Assembly: GCA_041658405.1 (NCBI GenBank)
Contig: JBBAAG010000003.1
Span: 1-64,000, forward strand
Length of the DNA stretch: 64,000 nt
Source: Elusimicrobiota bacterium
GTDB taxonomy: Bacteria; Elusimicrobiota; UBA5214; JBBAAG01
Direction: 5' to 3'
This document shows positions 16,622-25,999 of the stretch, in pieces. How positions within the stretch are numbered: position 1 is the first letter of the stretch; each line of letters begins with the position of its first letter. The notes beneath the pieces were generated by a model. It had not been told where the DNA came from. It saw nothing but the letters and a program-made list of their open reading frames with translations, and searched no databases. Both the position numbers and the translations under genes were made by a program.

Positions 16622-17494
16622 TCATTTTTTAACTAAAACAAAATTTTTGTGTTCCCCCACAGGCACTTTGCGTGCCAACCCGCGAAGTATACCGTTAAAC
16701 CCCCGTGTTTTCATATGCTGTTTCCAAAGCTTTGTTATAAACTCAAGATTATCCTTATTCACTGTATTATTCATTACTGCCGGATGTGTTTTCTCAAAAT
16801 ACCTGAGGTTATCAAAATCATGGAAGTATTGTTCTATGTGCTTATCCTTATGCATCTTAGACACCCACTCGTCATCATGGTAGAGTTTATCAAACTCCCT
16901 GGTTTTTGCAACCATATCCTCCGGCATCCGTGCCCAGCCGTAATGATAAACGTATGCATCAACCGATACCGCCCGGGGTTTTCTATTGTTCACACGGAAT
17001 CCCTGGGCATCACCGTATAGTTCCGCACCGATACTGTTACGTATAACCCGTACTTCGCGTTGGTACCAGTTACGCCCTGTTTGGTAAGTATAATAACTCC
17101 CGTAAAAATGGTAATACTTGAACACCAACGACTCAATCCTTGTATTATCCTTAACATCATCAATTTTAGCCTTAATCTTTGGTAAGTCGTCTTCATGCAC
17201 AGCTTCATCTGCCTGGATATAAAATATCCACTTCCCCTGGCAGTCCTTCAATGCGATATTACCTTGTTGCGAAAGTATCAACCCTTTTTCTCTCAACGCT
17301 TCATCCCATACTGAATGTATAATCCGTATTTTCGGATCACGGATAGATTTTATTAATTCCAAAGTCCCGTCTTCAGAATCGCCGATGTTCACAATGAACT
17401 CGTCACAGATCGGGAGTACAGATTTTATGGACTCAACAATCGGATACTTATACTTTATGGCATTACGTACAAACGTTGCACCGCTGATCAACAC
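16622..17494 (-). CDS. Family 2 glycosyltransferase-like protein
   Basis: A 290-residue GT-A fold protein. The N-terminal LISGATFVRNA and EFIVNIGDSEDGT segments and the acidic QADEAVHEDDL motif (an analogue of the DxD metal site) indicate a GT2 nucleotide-sugar transferase. No membrane segment is seen. The GTG start has AAGGA upstream. It is at the downstream end of a run of polysaccharide genes (O-antigen ligase, deacetylase, GT4), so a role in surface glycan assembly is likely. Donor and acceptor are unknown. Confidence 0.78.
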   Translation of the reverse strand: MLISGATFVRNAIKYKYPIVESIKSVLPICDEFIVNIGDSEDGTLELIKSIRDPKIRIIHSVWDEALREKGLILSQQGNIALKDCQGKWIFYIQADEAVHEDDLPKIKAKIDDVKDNTRIESLVFKYYHFYGSYYTYQTGRNWYQREVRVIRNSIGAELYGDAQGFRVNNRKPRAVSVDAYVYHYGWARMPEDMVAKTREFDKLYHDDEWVSKMHKDKHIEQYFHDFDNLRYFEKTHPAVMNNTVNKDNLEFITKLWKQHMKTRGFNGILRGLARKVPVGEHKNFVLVKK

Positions 17495-17509
17495 AAATGA
17501 TTATCCTTG

Positions 17510-18613
17510 TTACTTAATACTTGCTAATAATTGCTTATATACTTCACATACACGGGTGATACTGTCCTCAGCATCAAATTTTTCGGTTACCCATGTTTTA
17601 CAGTCATGCTCCATCCCAGCAACTTTCCCGCGATCGTCCAGGATATTAGATAATAACCGTTCCAGCCCGGCATCATCATCTTTATCAATCACCCACCCGG
17701 TTTTCCCCGGGAGAACAGTCTCCACTAACCCACCGGTATTTGTAACGATAACCGGCCTCCCAGCCGCCTGCGCTTCAATTGCAGCGAGGCCCAGTGCTTC
17801 CGTATCCCATGAAAGCATGCATGATAAATCACTTGCCGCAAAAATGTCCGCGATATCTTCTCTTCTCCCGGTAAACTTTGTTATGTCCGCCACTCCCAAC
17901 TTTGTGGCATAAGATTCCAACTTCGCGCGGTATGCGCCATCCCCTACGATAAGTATACGTAATACCGGATATTTTCTTCTTAACTTCGCTGTTACACGCA
18001 GAAGCACATCCTGTCCTTTACCCCGGGGCGGGTTCAACGCACTGACGGTAGTCACCACAAAATCGGTATGGCCATACCCCAACTCTTTTCTGCGGGTATC
18101 ACGGTTAATGTTATCCACAAACTTCTGAACCTTAATCCCATCGTAGATAACCACAACTTTTGCGGGGTTTACTTTATCAGTCCCAACCACCACATCTTTC
18201 ACAGCATTAGATATCACAATAACTCTATCCGCAGGACTGTACACCCCGCGGAAATCCTTATTTACAGGCAACATTGTCCTGCGGTGAAAAATGAGTTTTA
18301 GTTTATTCCCCAACATTATTTTTACGAATACCGCCGGCCAAAACGCTTTCCCCTGCTGTACATGTAAAATATCAACCTTATGTTTTCTAATAATTTTCAT
18401 GAGCCAGTACACTGCACGGAAGTCAAGCGATCCGTATAACTTAAGATGTTCGACAGGTAACCCGCGCTGTTTTGCGGATTCATACAAAAAACTTTTCTTC
18501 GGGAAACCGGTTACGACATACCCCCCCCGTTTCTGCACATTCTCCGCAAGGTCAAGTGTTGCGCGTTCACCTCCCCCGCTGGTGTAAGAAGAATAAATAT
18601 AAAGTATCCTCAC
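17510..18613 (-). CDS. Family 4 glycosyltransferase
   Basis: A 367-residue GT-B fold retaining transferase. The N-terminal SSYTSGGGERATLDLA glycine-rich segment and the C-terminal EALGLAAIEAQAAGRPV (the E-x7-E donor site) are diagnostic of GT4. The GTG start overlaps the stop of the deacetylase gene by 4 bp, so translation is coupled. It belongs to the polysaccharide cluster and probably adds a sugar to a lipid-linked glycan on the cytoplasmic side of the inner membrane. Sugar specificity cannot be read. Confidence 0.85.
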   Translation of the reverse strand: MRILYIYSSYTSGGGERATLDLAENVQKRGGYVVTGFPKKSFLYESAKQRGLPVEHLKLYGSLDFRAVYWLMKIIRKHKVDILHVQQGKAFWPAVFVKIMLGNKLKLIFHRRTMLPVNKDFRGVYSPADRVIVISNAVKDVVVGTDKVNPAKVVVIYDGIKVQKFVDNINRDTRRKELGYGHTDFVVTTVSALNPPRGKGQDVLLRVTAKLRRKYPVLRILIVGDGAYRAKLESYATKLGVADITKFTGRREDIADIFAASDLSCMLSWDTEALGLAAIEAQAAGRPVIVTNTGGLVETVLPGKTGWVIDKDDDAGLERLLSNILDDRGKVAGMEHDCKTWVTEKFDAEDSITRVCEVYKQLLASIK

Positions 18614-19350
18614 CTATTTTCACCCTTCTTTTCTTCATGGTCAGTCAATAGCTTAATACGGAACGGCAGCATCCATGTATTCCTCTTAACCTCTACGCGT
18701 TTAAGTTCCCATGGGCTGGAATCTTTATACACAAACCCGCGGTGGGTGGTGAAAGCAACTGAAAACTCTTTTTTCACAATTTCGCATACACGCCTGTCAT
18801 AGTCACCGTAAGGATAACAAAACGATAATACCGGCCGCCCGGTTTTTGTTTCCAACAACTTTTTTGACCCCACGACTTCCGCGATTACTTTCTCATCATC
18901 AAGTTTTGAAAGAAAAGGATGTGTCAACGTATGCGCTCCATAATCAATTAACCCGGACGCTATCGTATCATTAACCTGTTCCATAGTCATTAAGGGAAGT
19001 TTAGCATGAATTTTTTCGTGATCCCACTCGTTATATCCTCCAATAAGGCCTGGTGAGATAAAAACAGCAGCGGGATAGTTATACTTTTTTAATACAGGAT
19101 ACGCGTATAAATAAAAATCATGGTACCCATCGTCGAAGGTAAGCACCGCAGTGCGTTCAGGTAACACAACATCCCCCCGCAAATAACTCACGAGGTCGGT
19201 TAATGGTACCACGCGAAAATACTTTTTCTTCAACCACTCCATCTGCCGTGCGAACATCCAAGGATGAACAAATCCACCTTTAAACTTCACACCCCAGGGA
19301 GGTAAACCAACATGGTGATAATACAATACCGTAATACGGTTAGTTATCAT
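18610..19350 (-). CDS. Polysaccharide deacetylase (NodB fold)
   Basis: A 246-residue carbohydrate esterase family 4-type protein. Motif 1 is TFDDGY with the catalytic and metal Asp pair, motif 2 is HTLTHP with the two metal His, and motif 3 is SFCYPYGDYD. ATG 19350 with AGGTG upstream is preferred over a TTG one codon earlier. No signal peptide is apparent. It overlaps the GT4 gene, so deacetylation of an intermediate or of the finished surface glycan is likely. The whole domain is present and should be active. Confidence 0.88.
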   Translation of the reverse strand: MITNRITVLYYHHVGLPPWGVKFKGGFVHPWMFARQMEWLKKKYFRVVPLTDLVSYLRGDVVLPERTAVLTFDDGYHDFYLYAYPVLKKYNYPAAVFISPGLIGGYNEWDHEKIHAKLPLMTMEQVNDTIASGLIDYGAHTLTHPFLSKLDDEKVIAEVVGSKKLLETKTGRPVLSFCYPYGDYDRRVCEIVKKEFSVAFTTHRGFVYKDSSPWELKRVEVKRNTWMLPFRIKLLTDHEEKKGENR

Positions 19351-19360
19351 CAATATACAC

Positions 19361-20515
19361 CTAACTATTTTCCTCGCGTTCTACCATTTTTTTATTAATC
19401 AATACCGCTACGGCCAGCAAAAGAAATAGGATATACCCGGTTTCATCCGCGAACGTATTATCCACCATCCCGTGAACCACAAAATCAGCCAACCCGCTTA
19501 GGATTCCCAGCAGTACAGTTTTTTCTTCACCCGCAGCGAATTCATACGTCCTAAACAAATACAGTGCTATTGAGACTAACAACCACACAAAAATCCCAGC
19601 TGCCACAACACCGCGTTCCACTGCAATATTAAGAAAAATATTATGCGCATGCCTATGCTTATTTGGCGAGAAATACTTTTCATAAAACACTTTCCGGAAC
19701 GCACCTGGCCCAATTCCGAAAACTGGATACTGCCGTAAAAGATCAACCGAGTTTTTATAAAGTTCAACGCGTTCCTCGTTCCCTAGTATCCCGAACCCTG
19801 AAACAAAACGGTTATACACTTTCGGTTGAACCGCAAGTACCAAAAATACTACCGCCAGTATTGCAGGTATAAATTTCCAGTTACTCAACGCTACAACCAA
19901 CAATATACCAGCAACTGCACCAAACCACGCGCCACGTGTGTAGGTAAACACTAACGCTGTGGACATAAAACACGCTGCGATTATTACTATAACCCTATCC
20001 CGTGTGCTATGTGCTGATATCGCAAAAGATATTACCATAGGCAGTAACATTGCCAGTATACCTGCCAAAGTATTAGTATCCACCAATCCCTGTATCCTGC
20101 CATCCGCGCTGACATTTGAGAACCCAAATGCTCCAAAGTACTGAAATACCCCGACAATACTTGCGACAACAGCAGATGTTATCGTCAACACTACCACCCA
20201 CCGTGCTTGTTTATACGTCTTCAACGCTGCAAACAACAAAAGGTACACCAGAAATTCCCTTGGAATAATTGTCTGCCATGAACTTTCATTCTGAGAAAAA
20301 AAGTATGAGATCACCGATACCCCTATAAACGCGAGTAACGGCCATAAAAATGGCAGCACCTCAAAATCAACGTCTCTCAAAAATATTGCACGCAAAATCA
20401 TAAGGATCAGAAGAAACGCCATTGCGATCAACGGCGCGCTTACAGACAACGGTATTGTTGCGCCGAGGACACACACAAAAATAAATTCTAACGTATCAAA
20501 CGCTTTTGTTGCCAT
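19361..20515 (-). CDS. O-antigen ligase/polymerase-like membrane protein
   Basis: A 384-residue inner membrane protein with about ten hydrophobic segments. The Wzy_C/WaaL region is recognisable: YTRGAWFG, then FGIGPGAFRKVFYEKY, then the periplasmic-loop motif AHNIFLNIAVERG. WaaL joins O-polysaccharide to lipid A-core, and related Wzy proteins polymerise repeat units; sequence reading does not separate them. It heads a minus-strand operon with the deacetylase and two glycosyltransferases. Confidence 0.82.
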   Translation of the reverse strand: MATKAFDTLEFIFVCVLGATIPLSVSAPLIAMAFLLILMILRAIFLRDVDFEVLPFLWPLLAFIGVSVISYFFSQNESSWQTIIPREFLVYLLLFAALKTYKQARWVVVLTITSAVVASIVGVFQYFGAFGFSNVSADGRIQGLVDTNTLAGILAMLLPMVISFAISAHSTRDRVIVIIAACFMSTALVFTYTRGAWFGAVAGILLVVALSNWKFIPAILAVVFLVLAVQPKVYNRFVSGFGILGNEERVELYKNSVDLLRQYPVFGIGPGAFRKVFYEKYFSPNKHRHAHNIFLNIAVERGVVAAGIFVWLLVSIALYLFRTYEFAAGEEKTVLLGILSGLADFVVHGMVDNTFADETGYILFLLLAVAVLINKKMVEREENS

Positions 20516-20550
20516 ACAAATCCGGTATCACTCCCTTTTAAGGTTTATTA

Positions 20551-20580
20551 TAGACTTAACTTAGACATATATTTTACAAT
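20551..20580 (+). promoter_or_regulatory. Candidate promoter of the WaaE-like gene
   Basis: TAGACT at 20551-20556, 18-bp spacer, TACAAT at 20575-20580. On the opposite strand a perfect TATAAT lies at 20552-20547, reading toward the O-antigen ligase gene but with no clear -35. Confidence 0.35.
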
Positions 20581-20598
20581 AATACATAAGGATTATAG

Positions 20599-21348
20599 AT
20601 GCACAAAATTTCGGTACTTATAATAACCAAAAATGAACAGGACAGTATCGCCGCCTGTGTGAAAAGCGCAGCCTGGGCTGATGAAGTGGTAGTTGTAGAC
20701 TCATACTCCACTGATGATACCTTAATATTTGCTAAAGAAAACGGTGCACGAACCTTTCTCCACGAATGGGAAGGATATGCGCAACAAAAAAATTGGGGTA
20801 TATCCCAATGTATTAACCAATGGATCCTCTGGATTGACGCTGACGAAGTTATCACCCCGGAACTACGTAATGAGATCCTGAACCTACCCCCCGAATCCGA
20901 AGATATCGCGGGATACGAAATCCCAAGATTATCCTATTTTTCAGGGCATCCGATTTATCACAGCGGATGGTATCCAGGATATGTTCTTCGTTTATTTGAT
21001 AAAACAAAAGGCAGCCTGGACACTACCCAACTTGTGCATGAACATGTAAAAGTTAACGGTAAAACTGCTAAACTGCGTTCTAATTTATTACACTACACAT
21101 ACGCATCAATAAATGATTATATTAAACGCCAGGATGTGTACGCATTATTATGGGCAGAAGAAAATACGGGTAAAAAAACCGGCGGGTTCATAAAAGCACT
21201 GCTGCACGCAAAGATATTATTCCTAAAAAATTACATCCTCAAACTTGGCTTTCTTGACGGGTATTATGGCTTGCTGATCTGTTCTTTAGCGTCGTATTAT
21301 ACTTACAAGAAATATCTTAAACTCGGAAAATTGAACAAAACGCGGTAA
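20599..21348 (+). CDS. GT2 glycosyltransferase, WaaE/KdtX-like
   Basis: A 249-residue family 2 transferase. ISVLIITKNEQDSI, VVVDSYSTDDT and WILWIDADE (the DxD site) follow the exact pattern of the lipopolysaccharide-core beta-glucosyltransferases WaaE/KdtX. A YASINDYIKRQD segment and a hydrophobic C-terminal stretch are also typical. It is the only plus-strand gene in this cluster and has its own start with AAGGA. Its 3' end overlaps the convergent GT9 gene by 32 bp. LPS core assembly is the likely role. Confidence 0.85.
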   Translation: MHKISVLIITKNEQDSIAACVKSAAWADEVVVVDSYSTDDTLIFAKENGARTFLHEWEGYAQQKNWGISQCINQWILWIDADEVITPELRNEILNLPPESEDIAGYEIPRLSYFSGHPIYHSGWYPGYVLRLFDKTKGSLDTTQLVHEHVKVNGKTAKLRSNLLHYTYASINDYIKRQDVYALLWAEENTGKKTGGFIKALLHAKILFLKNYILKLGFLDGYYGLLICSLASYYTYKKYLKLGKLNKTR

Positions 21349-22276
21349 CTACGTCGTTAACTTCAATCTCGTTCATCCCACTTTTTTTTATTATGATATG
21401 CCCTACCCCCTGGGGCCCTATATGTTCAGGCAATGTATCGCCGAATAATGCAATACATTTTAAGCCCATCGCAGCGGACATATGCATTACCCCGGAATCA
21501 GGGCCTATATACACCCCGGCGTTGGAAAGTAAATATACAAGGTCAATAAGCGATGTTTTACCTGCGAGATTATATACATTATCTTTCACACCAGAAGATG
21601 ATACTATTAGTTGGGTTTCAATTACCGCATTTTTTGTACCAACCACCACCACAGCACAGTTATATTCTTCCACTAACTTCTTCGCAGTGGAAGCCCAGCG
21701 TTCCACCAGCCACTTCTTATGTTTTCTCCGGAGTGACACCTCAGGCGCAAGGATAACTACGTGTTTATTCACTAGTTTACTTATAAAATCCGTAAGCCAC
21801 GGTTTTGCAGACCCTTGATGTTTTATCATTCCAGTATAATCCCGTTTTTGCGCTGCACAACCCAGTAAACTCTCAACTAACCTCAAATTATTCTCTGTAC
21901 TTGGCGGACCAACCCGCGTAATTTTGTGGTTCAACACCCATGCCAAAGATGCTGAAGCAAAACCTGCACGTATGCGCGTTCCCGTTAATGCTGATAATAT
22001 TACACACTCCGGCGATTCTGAGAATGTTACAACACACTCTGTGCGGGAGGATAATAGTTTATTCACCAACCCAACCTTACCTTCAATCCCGCGGGAACGT
22101 ATGAACACGTCATCAATAATATCAGTACACCCCGCAAGTACCTGGAGTTCAGGACGGAGGACACTTATAATCTTTATGCCAGGAAACCTGTCTTTTACAG
22201 TTTTCATTGCGGGTAGTGAAAACAAAAAATCGCCTATCTGGTTCATATGAAAGAACACAATTTTAGCGGGGTTCAC
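21317..22276 (-). CDS. Family 9 glycosyltransferase (heptosyltransferase-like)
   Basis: A 319-residue GT-B protein. FFHMNQIGDFLFSLPA at the start and GPDSGVMHMSAAMG near residue 265 are the ADP-heptose:LPS heptosyltransferase signatures. The GTG start overlaps the PilZ-cyclodeaminase stop by 4 bp, so it is translationally coupled to that gene. It probably transfers heptose or another sugar to the LPS inner core. Confidence 0.87.
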   Translation of the reverse strand: MNPAKIVFFHMNQIGDFLFSLPAMKTVKDRFPGIKIISVLRPELQVLAGCTDIIDDVFIRSRGIEGKVGLVNKLLSSRTECVVTFSESPECVILSALTGTRIRAGFASASLAWVLNHKITRVGPPSTENNLRLVESLLGCAAQKRDYTGMIKHQGSAKPWLTDFISKLVNKHVVILAPEVSLRRKHKKWLVERWASTAKKLVEEYNCAVVVVGTKNAVIETQLIVSSSGVKDNVYNLAGKTSLIDLVYLLSNAGVYIGPDSGVMHMSAAMGLKCIALFGDTLPEHIGPQGVGHIIIKKSGMNEIEVNDVVTAFCSIFRV

Positions 22277-23268
22277 GCAAGCACTCTCTCCACCTGCGCA
22301 GTTGTTTGTCTAGACAACTGTTCAGCATCCTTTGCAGTTTCTTCAAGCTCTATGAACATCTCACTCACAACCTTATTATCCACCAACCCTTTTAGATTAA
22401 CCTCAACATTGTACCTTGCAGCCACCATTGCGGAATTAAGGAATAACACACCGCATCCAACATCAGTAATTAAGTTTTTGTTACTTATCAACACCAACCT
22501 CGCTGCAATCTGTATCCCTTTAAAACAACAATCATGCACTATCTTCGGTACTTTCATAGACTCACTCAACGCCTTTTGTATTTCATGTTCACGTTTCTTT
22601 GTTTCATCAGCATTTGTCTTAGGTAATGCATAAGCCTCCCTTACTTTCCCGTAAACCATAACATCAAAATCAATCATGCGTTCAAGTTCAGCACGTAATT
22701 TCACAAGTTTTGAGTTTAACTCAGCGATTTCTTTTTGTACATCCTCATACCCCTTTTTCCCGAGTGTAAAGTTAGCGGACATACTCAGCAATGCAATTCC
22801 AGTCGCACCGACAAGCGCCGCAGCACTACCCCCTCCGGGTGCAGATTTCTTTGCCGCTAAGTCCAAAAGGAATTGTTTAACTTCGCTATTGACGTAATTC
22901 AATGCGTTCACCCCTTTCTCTTCAATAATATTATGTTTTTTTACAAACGCATTTATTCTCCACCGGTTAACAAACCCTATATTTTCAAACTTAATCCCAT
23001 GGAATATTGTTCCAAAAACAAGATCTTTCTGTTGCCACATAACTTTCCCGAGAATACTGAAATGTTTGTTGTTTGGTAAGCTAAACTCAAAAAAGTATTC
23101 ATTCTTAACTACGAGAAACCGGTCTGTTTGTATACTCAACCCGCCGGCACTAAGATTATTGATCACGCCATACGCAATATCAGTCTTATCGCGGGTACGT
23201 TTAACAATCAACGGTGAACTTAAGTCACACCGTTGGTACTTACGTTGAAACTGTTTATCTTCCGACAT
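22273..23268 (-). CDS. PilZ domain fused to formiminotransferase-cyclodeaminase-type (FchA) domain
   Basis: A 331-residue two-domain protein. Residues 1-115 are a PilZ domain with both cyclic-di-GMP signatures intact: RKYQR (RxxxR, 9-13) and NLSAGG (NxSxxG, 38-43). Residues ~125-331 are the FTCD_C fold of methenyltetrahydrofolate cyclohydrolase/cyclodeaminase: FLLDLAAKKSAPGGGSAAA, LSMSANFTLGK and the long helices. The cyclohydrolase interconverts formyl- and methenyl-THF, the step after formate-THF ligase, whose gene is two genes upstream. The ATG directly abuts the stop of the barrel gene. The fusion is one uninterrupted frame. Control of a folate enzyme by c-di-GMP is inferred, not shown. 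Confidence 0.85.
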   Translation of the reverse strand: MSEDKQFQRKYQRCDLSSPLIVKRTRDKTDIAYGVINNLSAGGLSIQTDRFLVVKNEYFFEFSLPNNKHFSILGKVMWQQKDLVFGTIFHGIKFENIGFVNRWRINAFVKKHNIIEEKGVNALNYVNSEVKQFLLDLAAKKSAPGGGSAAALVGATGIALLSMSANFTLGKKGYEDVQKEIAELNSKLVKLRAELERMIDFDVMVYGKVREAYALPKTNADETKKREHEIQKALSESMKVPKIVHDCCFKGIQIAARLVLISNKNLITDVGCGVLFLNSAMVAARYNVEVNLKGLVDNKVVSEMFIELEETAKDAEQLSRQTTAQVERVLA

Positions 23269-23757
23269 TTAAAAGAAGAACCGTATCCCCAACCCTGTCC
23301 CCAAAGTAATTTCAGTACTTGGTGATAAAATAAATCCCGGGCAGATTTCCGCAAAAAAATCAAACGGAATTTCTTTAAATATATACTCTACGCCGATAGG
23401 TATGCGTAACCCGAACTTTGACGTTTGTCTTACCGCGGTAGATTCCGTATTTGCGATAAACCCTACACCGTAGTATAACGGCAATTTACCGGTAAACTCT
23501 TTAACATCAAATATTTTGTAGTTATGTTTAAGATAATCAAAATGCAGATACAACTTTGTCATTGGTTCGCTTACCGTCCATGCAGTAGATAATGCGAACC
23601 CAACGTTCTCGCTATGCCAGTACTTCAGGCTGATCCCCGTGGGTTCACCGATAACAACCCCTAATGCCCAGTCTTTAGGATTGTCTCCCGTTATACCGTA
23701 ACCACATGCGGAGACTATCAAAATTATTGAGAAAACAATTTTTTTTAACATAAACAC
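23269..23757 (-). CDS. Small outer-membrane beta-barrel-like protein
   Basis: A 162-residue exported protein: signal peptide 1-24 (KKIVFSIILIVSACGYG), then alternating hydrophobic strands with aromatic girdles (KDWALGVVIGEPTG, ISLKYW, GLRIPIGVEYIF) and a C-terminal GIRFFF. The terminal Phe is the usual signal for barrel insertion. Length suits an eight-stranded barrel. It lies between the receiver protein and the PilZ fusion and is probably in the same transcript. Function unknown. Confidence 0.65.
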   Translation of the reverse strand: MFMLKKIVFSIILIVSACGYGITGDNPKDWALGVVIGEPTGISLKYWHSENVGFALSTAWTVSEPMTKLYLHFDYLKHNYKIFDVKEFTGKLPLYYGVGFIANTESTAVRQTSKFGLRIPIGVEYIFKEIPFDFFAEICPGFILSPSTEITLGTGLGIRFFF

Positions 23758-23773
23758 AGTTACCCTTTTTTTA

Positions 23774-24148
23774 TTATTTAACTTTTTTTGGAGCTAAAAG
23801 CTCGCGTACTTTTAACTTCAAAACATCCATCTCAAACGGTTTTGACAGATACGCATCCGCACCCATTGCACGGCCCATTTGTTTATCAAAATCCTTAGAC
23901 TTCGCGGAGATAATTATTACCTTAGGTTTATACGCACGGTCAATTTTGGATAGATACGCAACATCATAACCCTCCATCCCGGGCATCATAACATCAAGAA
24001 TACATAGGTCAGGGTGGTACTTTTCAATCTTATCCAATCCAGTCGTCCCGTCATTCGCGACGTACACCTTATGCCCATCCACCTCTAATGCTGTTTTCAA
24101 TAACTCCGCTAAATTCCTGTCATCATCTGCAATCAGTATTGTAGCCAT
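23774..24148 (-). CDS. Stand-alone response regulator receiver protein
   Basis: A 124-residue CheY-like receiver with no output domain. The acidic pocket is in IADDDRN near the N-terminus, the phosphorylated Asp is in CILDVMMPG (about residue 52), and the conserved Lys is in LSKPFEMD. No histidine kinase is in the window. It follows fhs by about 45 bp and precedes the barrel and PilZ-cyclodeaminase genes, so it is likely co-expressed with one-carbon enzymes. Partner unknown. Confidence 0.92.
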   Translation of the reverse strand: MATILIADDDRNLAELLKTALEVDGHKVYVANDGTTGLDKIEKYHPDLCILDVMMPGMEGYDVAYLSKIDRAYKPKVIIISAKSKDFDKQMGRAMGADAYLSKPFEMDVLKLKVRELLAPKKVK

Positions 24149-24194
24149 ATTCCTTAAACCAACTACTCCTTTCAGTAAAATATTAAATATTCAG

Positions 24195-25904
24195 TTAAAA
24201 TAACCCTACTACTTTACCGTCACTATCGATATCAACCTTATTCCCTGCAGGTTCTGACGGTAATCCCGGCATCGTACGCATCTCGCCACATAACGGGTAT
24301 AGGAATCCCGCACCGATTGATGCGCGGATATCCCGTACCGGCAGCATATACCCTTTTGGGCAACCTTTGAGATTAGGATCATGCGAGAGAGACAGATGCG
24401 TCTTTGCCATGCAGATAGGAAGTTTATCCCAACCCAGCGATGTGTAAAACTTAATCTTTTCCTGCGCTGCGGGGAGATAATCCACACCTTTCGCGCCATA
24501 AACTTTTGTAGCAATAGTATTAATCTTATCCTTTATCGGCATATCGAGCGGGTAGAGGAATTCAAACTTACTTTTTTTCTCCGCTGCTTTTACAACAGCT
24601 TCTGCTAATGCACACCCGCCATCCCCGCCTTTTTCCCATACTTCCGACATCACAGCATCTTCCGCCCCGGCATCAATTGCGCGTTTACGGATATACTCAA
24701 CCTCTTTATCCGTATCCGTATAGAAACGGTTAACCGCAACTACCACGGGTACACCGAACAACCGCACGTTCTGGATTTGTTTCTCAAGATTCGCGATCCC
24801 TTCTCTGATAGCATCAATATTTTCTTTCACAAGTTCTGCGGGCAACGGCTTACCTGCAACAACACTAAATTTCCCGGAATGCATCTTTAACGCGCGTACC
24901 GTGCAGACAAGTACTACACAGCTCGGGGTCAACCCTGAATACCGGCATTTAATATCCATAAACTTTTCCATACCAAGATCCGCACCAAATCCTGACTCCG
25001 TAACAACATAGTCTGACAGTTTCAATGCAATTTGATCCGCAAGGATTGAATTGTTACCATGCGCAATATTAGCAAACGGCCCCGCATGCACAAAACACGG
25101 AGTATGTTCTGTTGTCTGCAACAAGGTAGGTTTAATTGCGTCTTTCATAAGTACCGCCATTGACCCTGCAACTTTTAAATCTTCAGCGGTAACCGGCTTC
25201 CCGCTTTTTGTAAACGCCACAACCATCCGCCCAAGACGATCCCTTAAATCCTTCAACCCGGTGGTCAACGCGAGGATTGCCATAATTTCACTGGCAACAG
25301 AGATATCAAACCCGGTTTCTCTGGGAGTACCATCCATCTTACCCCCAAGCCCGATTGTAATATTCCTTAACGCGCGATCACTTACATCCACCACCCTGCG
25401 CCAGAGGATGTTGTACATATCAATATCAAGTTTATTACCTTTATACAACGAATTATCAAGAAACGCAGCGCATAAATTATGCGCTAAACTTACAGCATGA
25501 ACATCGCCGGTTAGATGAAGATTAAAATCTTCCATCGGCAATACCTGTGAATACCCACCGCCCGCAGCGCCGCCTTTAATCCCAAACACCGGCCCTAAAG
25601 AAGGTTGACGGATACAGGTACACACTTTTTTCCCGATCTTCGCTAACCCAAGGGATAATCCTATGGTAGTAACAGTTTTCCCTTCCCCCAACGGTGTCGG
25701 TGTGATCGCCGTCACGTCGATATACTTCCCCTGCGGGTTTGACTTACACCGGTTAAGGATATCAAGTTTAACCTTTGCTTTATCATCACCGTAAAGTTCA
25801 ATTTCTTCACGTTTGATTCCCAACCCCGCTGCAATTTCAGTAATAGGTTTTAATTTAATACTCTGCGCTATCTTAATATCTGACGGCACAACATTTTTTG
25901 ACAT
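24195..25904 (-). CDS. fhs: Formate-tetrahydrofolate ligase
   Basis: Joins formate to tetrahydrofolate with ATP to give 10-formyl-THF, supplying purine synthesis or the methyl branch of acetogenesis. The 569-residue protein has the P-loop TPLGEGKTVTT near residue 68, the signature RQPSLGPVFGIKGGAAGGG, and MLPVRDIRASIGAGFLYPL near the end. Length is normal for the family. A perfect TATAAT box on the minus strand lies at 25974-25969 upstream, without a good -35. Downstream are a receiver protein and the PilZ-cyclodeaminase that would use the product. Confidence 0.97.
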   Translation of the reverse strand: MSKNVVPSDIKIAQSIKLKPITEIAAGLGIKREEIELYGDDKAKVKLDILNRCKSNPQGKYIDVTAITPTPLGEGKTVTTIGLSLGLAKIGKKVCTCIRQPSLGPVFGIKGGAAGGGYSQVLPMEDFNLHLTGDVHAVSLAHNLCAAFLDNSLYKGNKLDIDMYNILWRRVVDVSDRALRNITIGLGGKMDGTPRETGFDISVASEIMAILALTTGLKDLRDRLGRMVVAFTKSGKPVTAEDLKVAGSMAVLMKDAIKPTLLQTTEHTPCFVHAGPFANIAHGNNSILADQIALKLSDYVVTESGFGADLGMEKFMDIKCRYSGLTPSCVVLVCTVRALKMHSGKFSVVAGKPLPAELVKENIDAIREGIANLEKQIQNVRLFGVPVVVAVNRFYTDTDKEVEYIRKRAIDAGAEDAVMSEVWEKGGDGGCALAEAVVKAAEKKSKFEFLYPLDMPIKDKINTIATKVYGAKGVDYLPAAQEKIKFYTSLGWDKLPICMAKTHLSLSHDPNLKGCPKGYMLPVRDIRASIGAGFLYPLCGEMRTMPGLPSEPAGNKVDIDSDGKVVGLF

Positions 25905-25999
25905 CTATCTTACCCCTCAACATTATCCATGTTTTTCAGTCACTATACACAAACAAGTATTTTACACAATTATAGGAGTATAATTCAACTCAACGAGTG

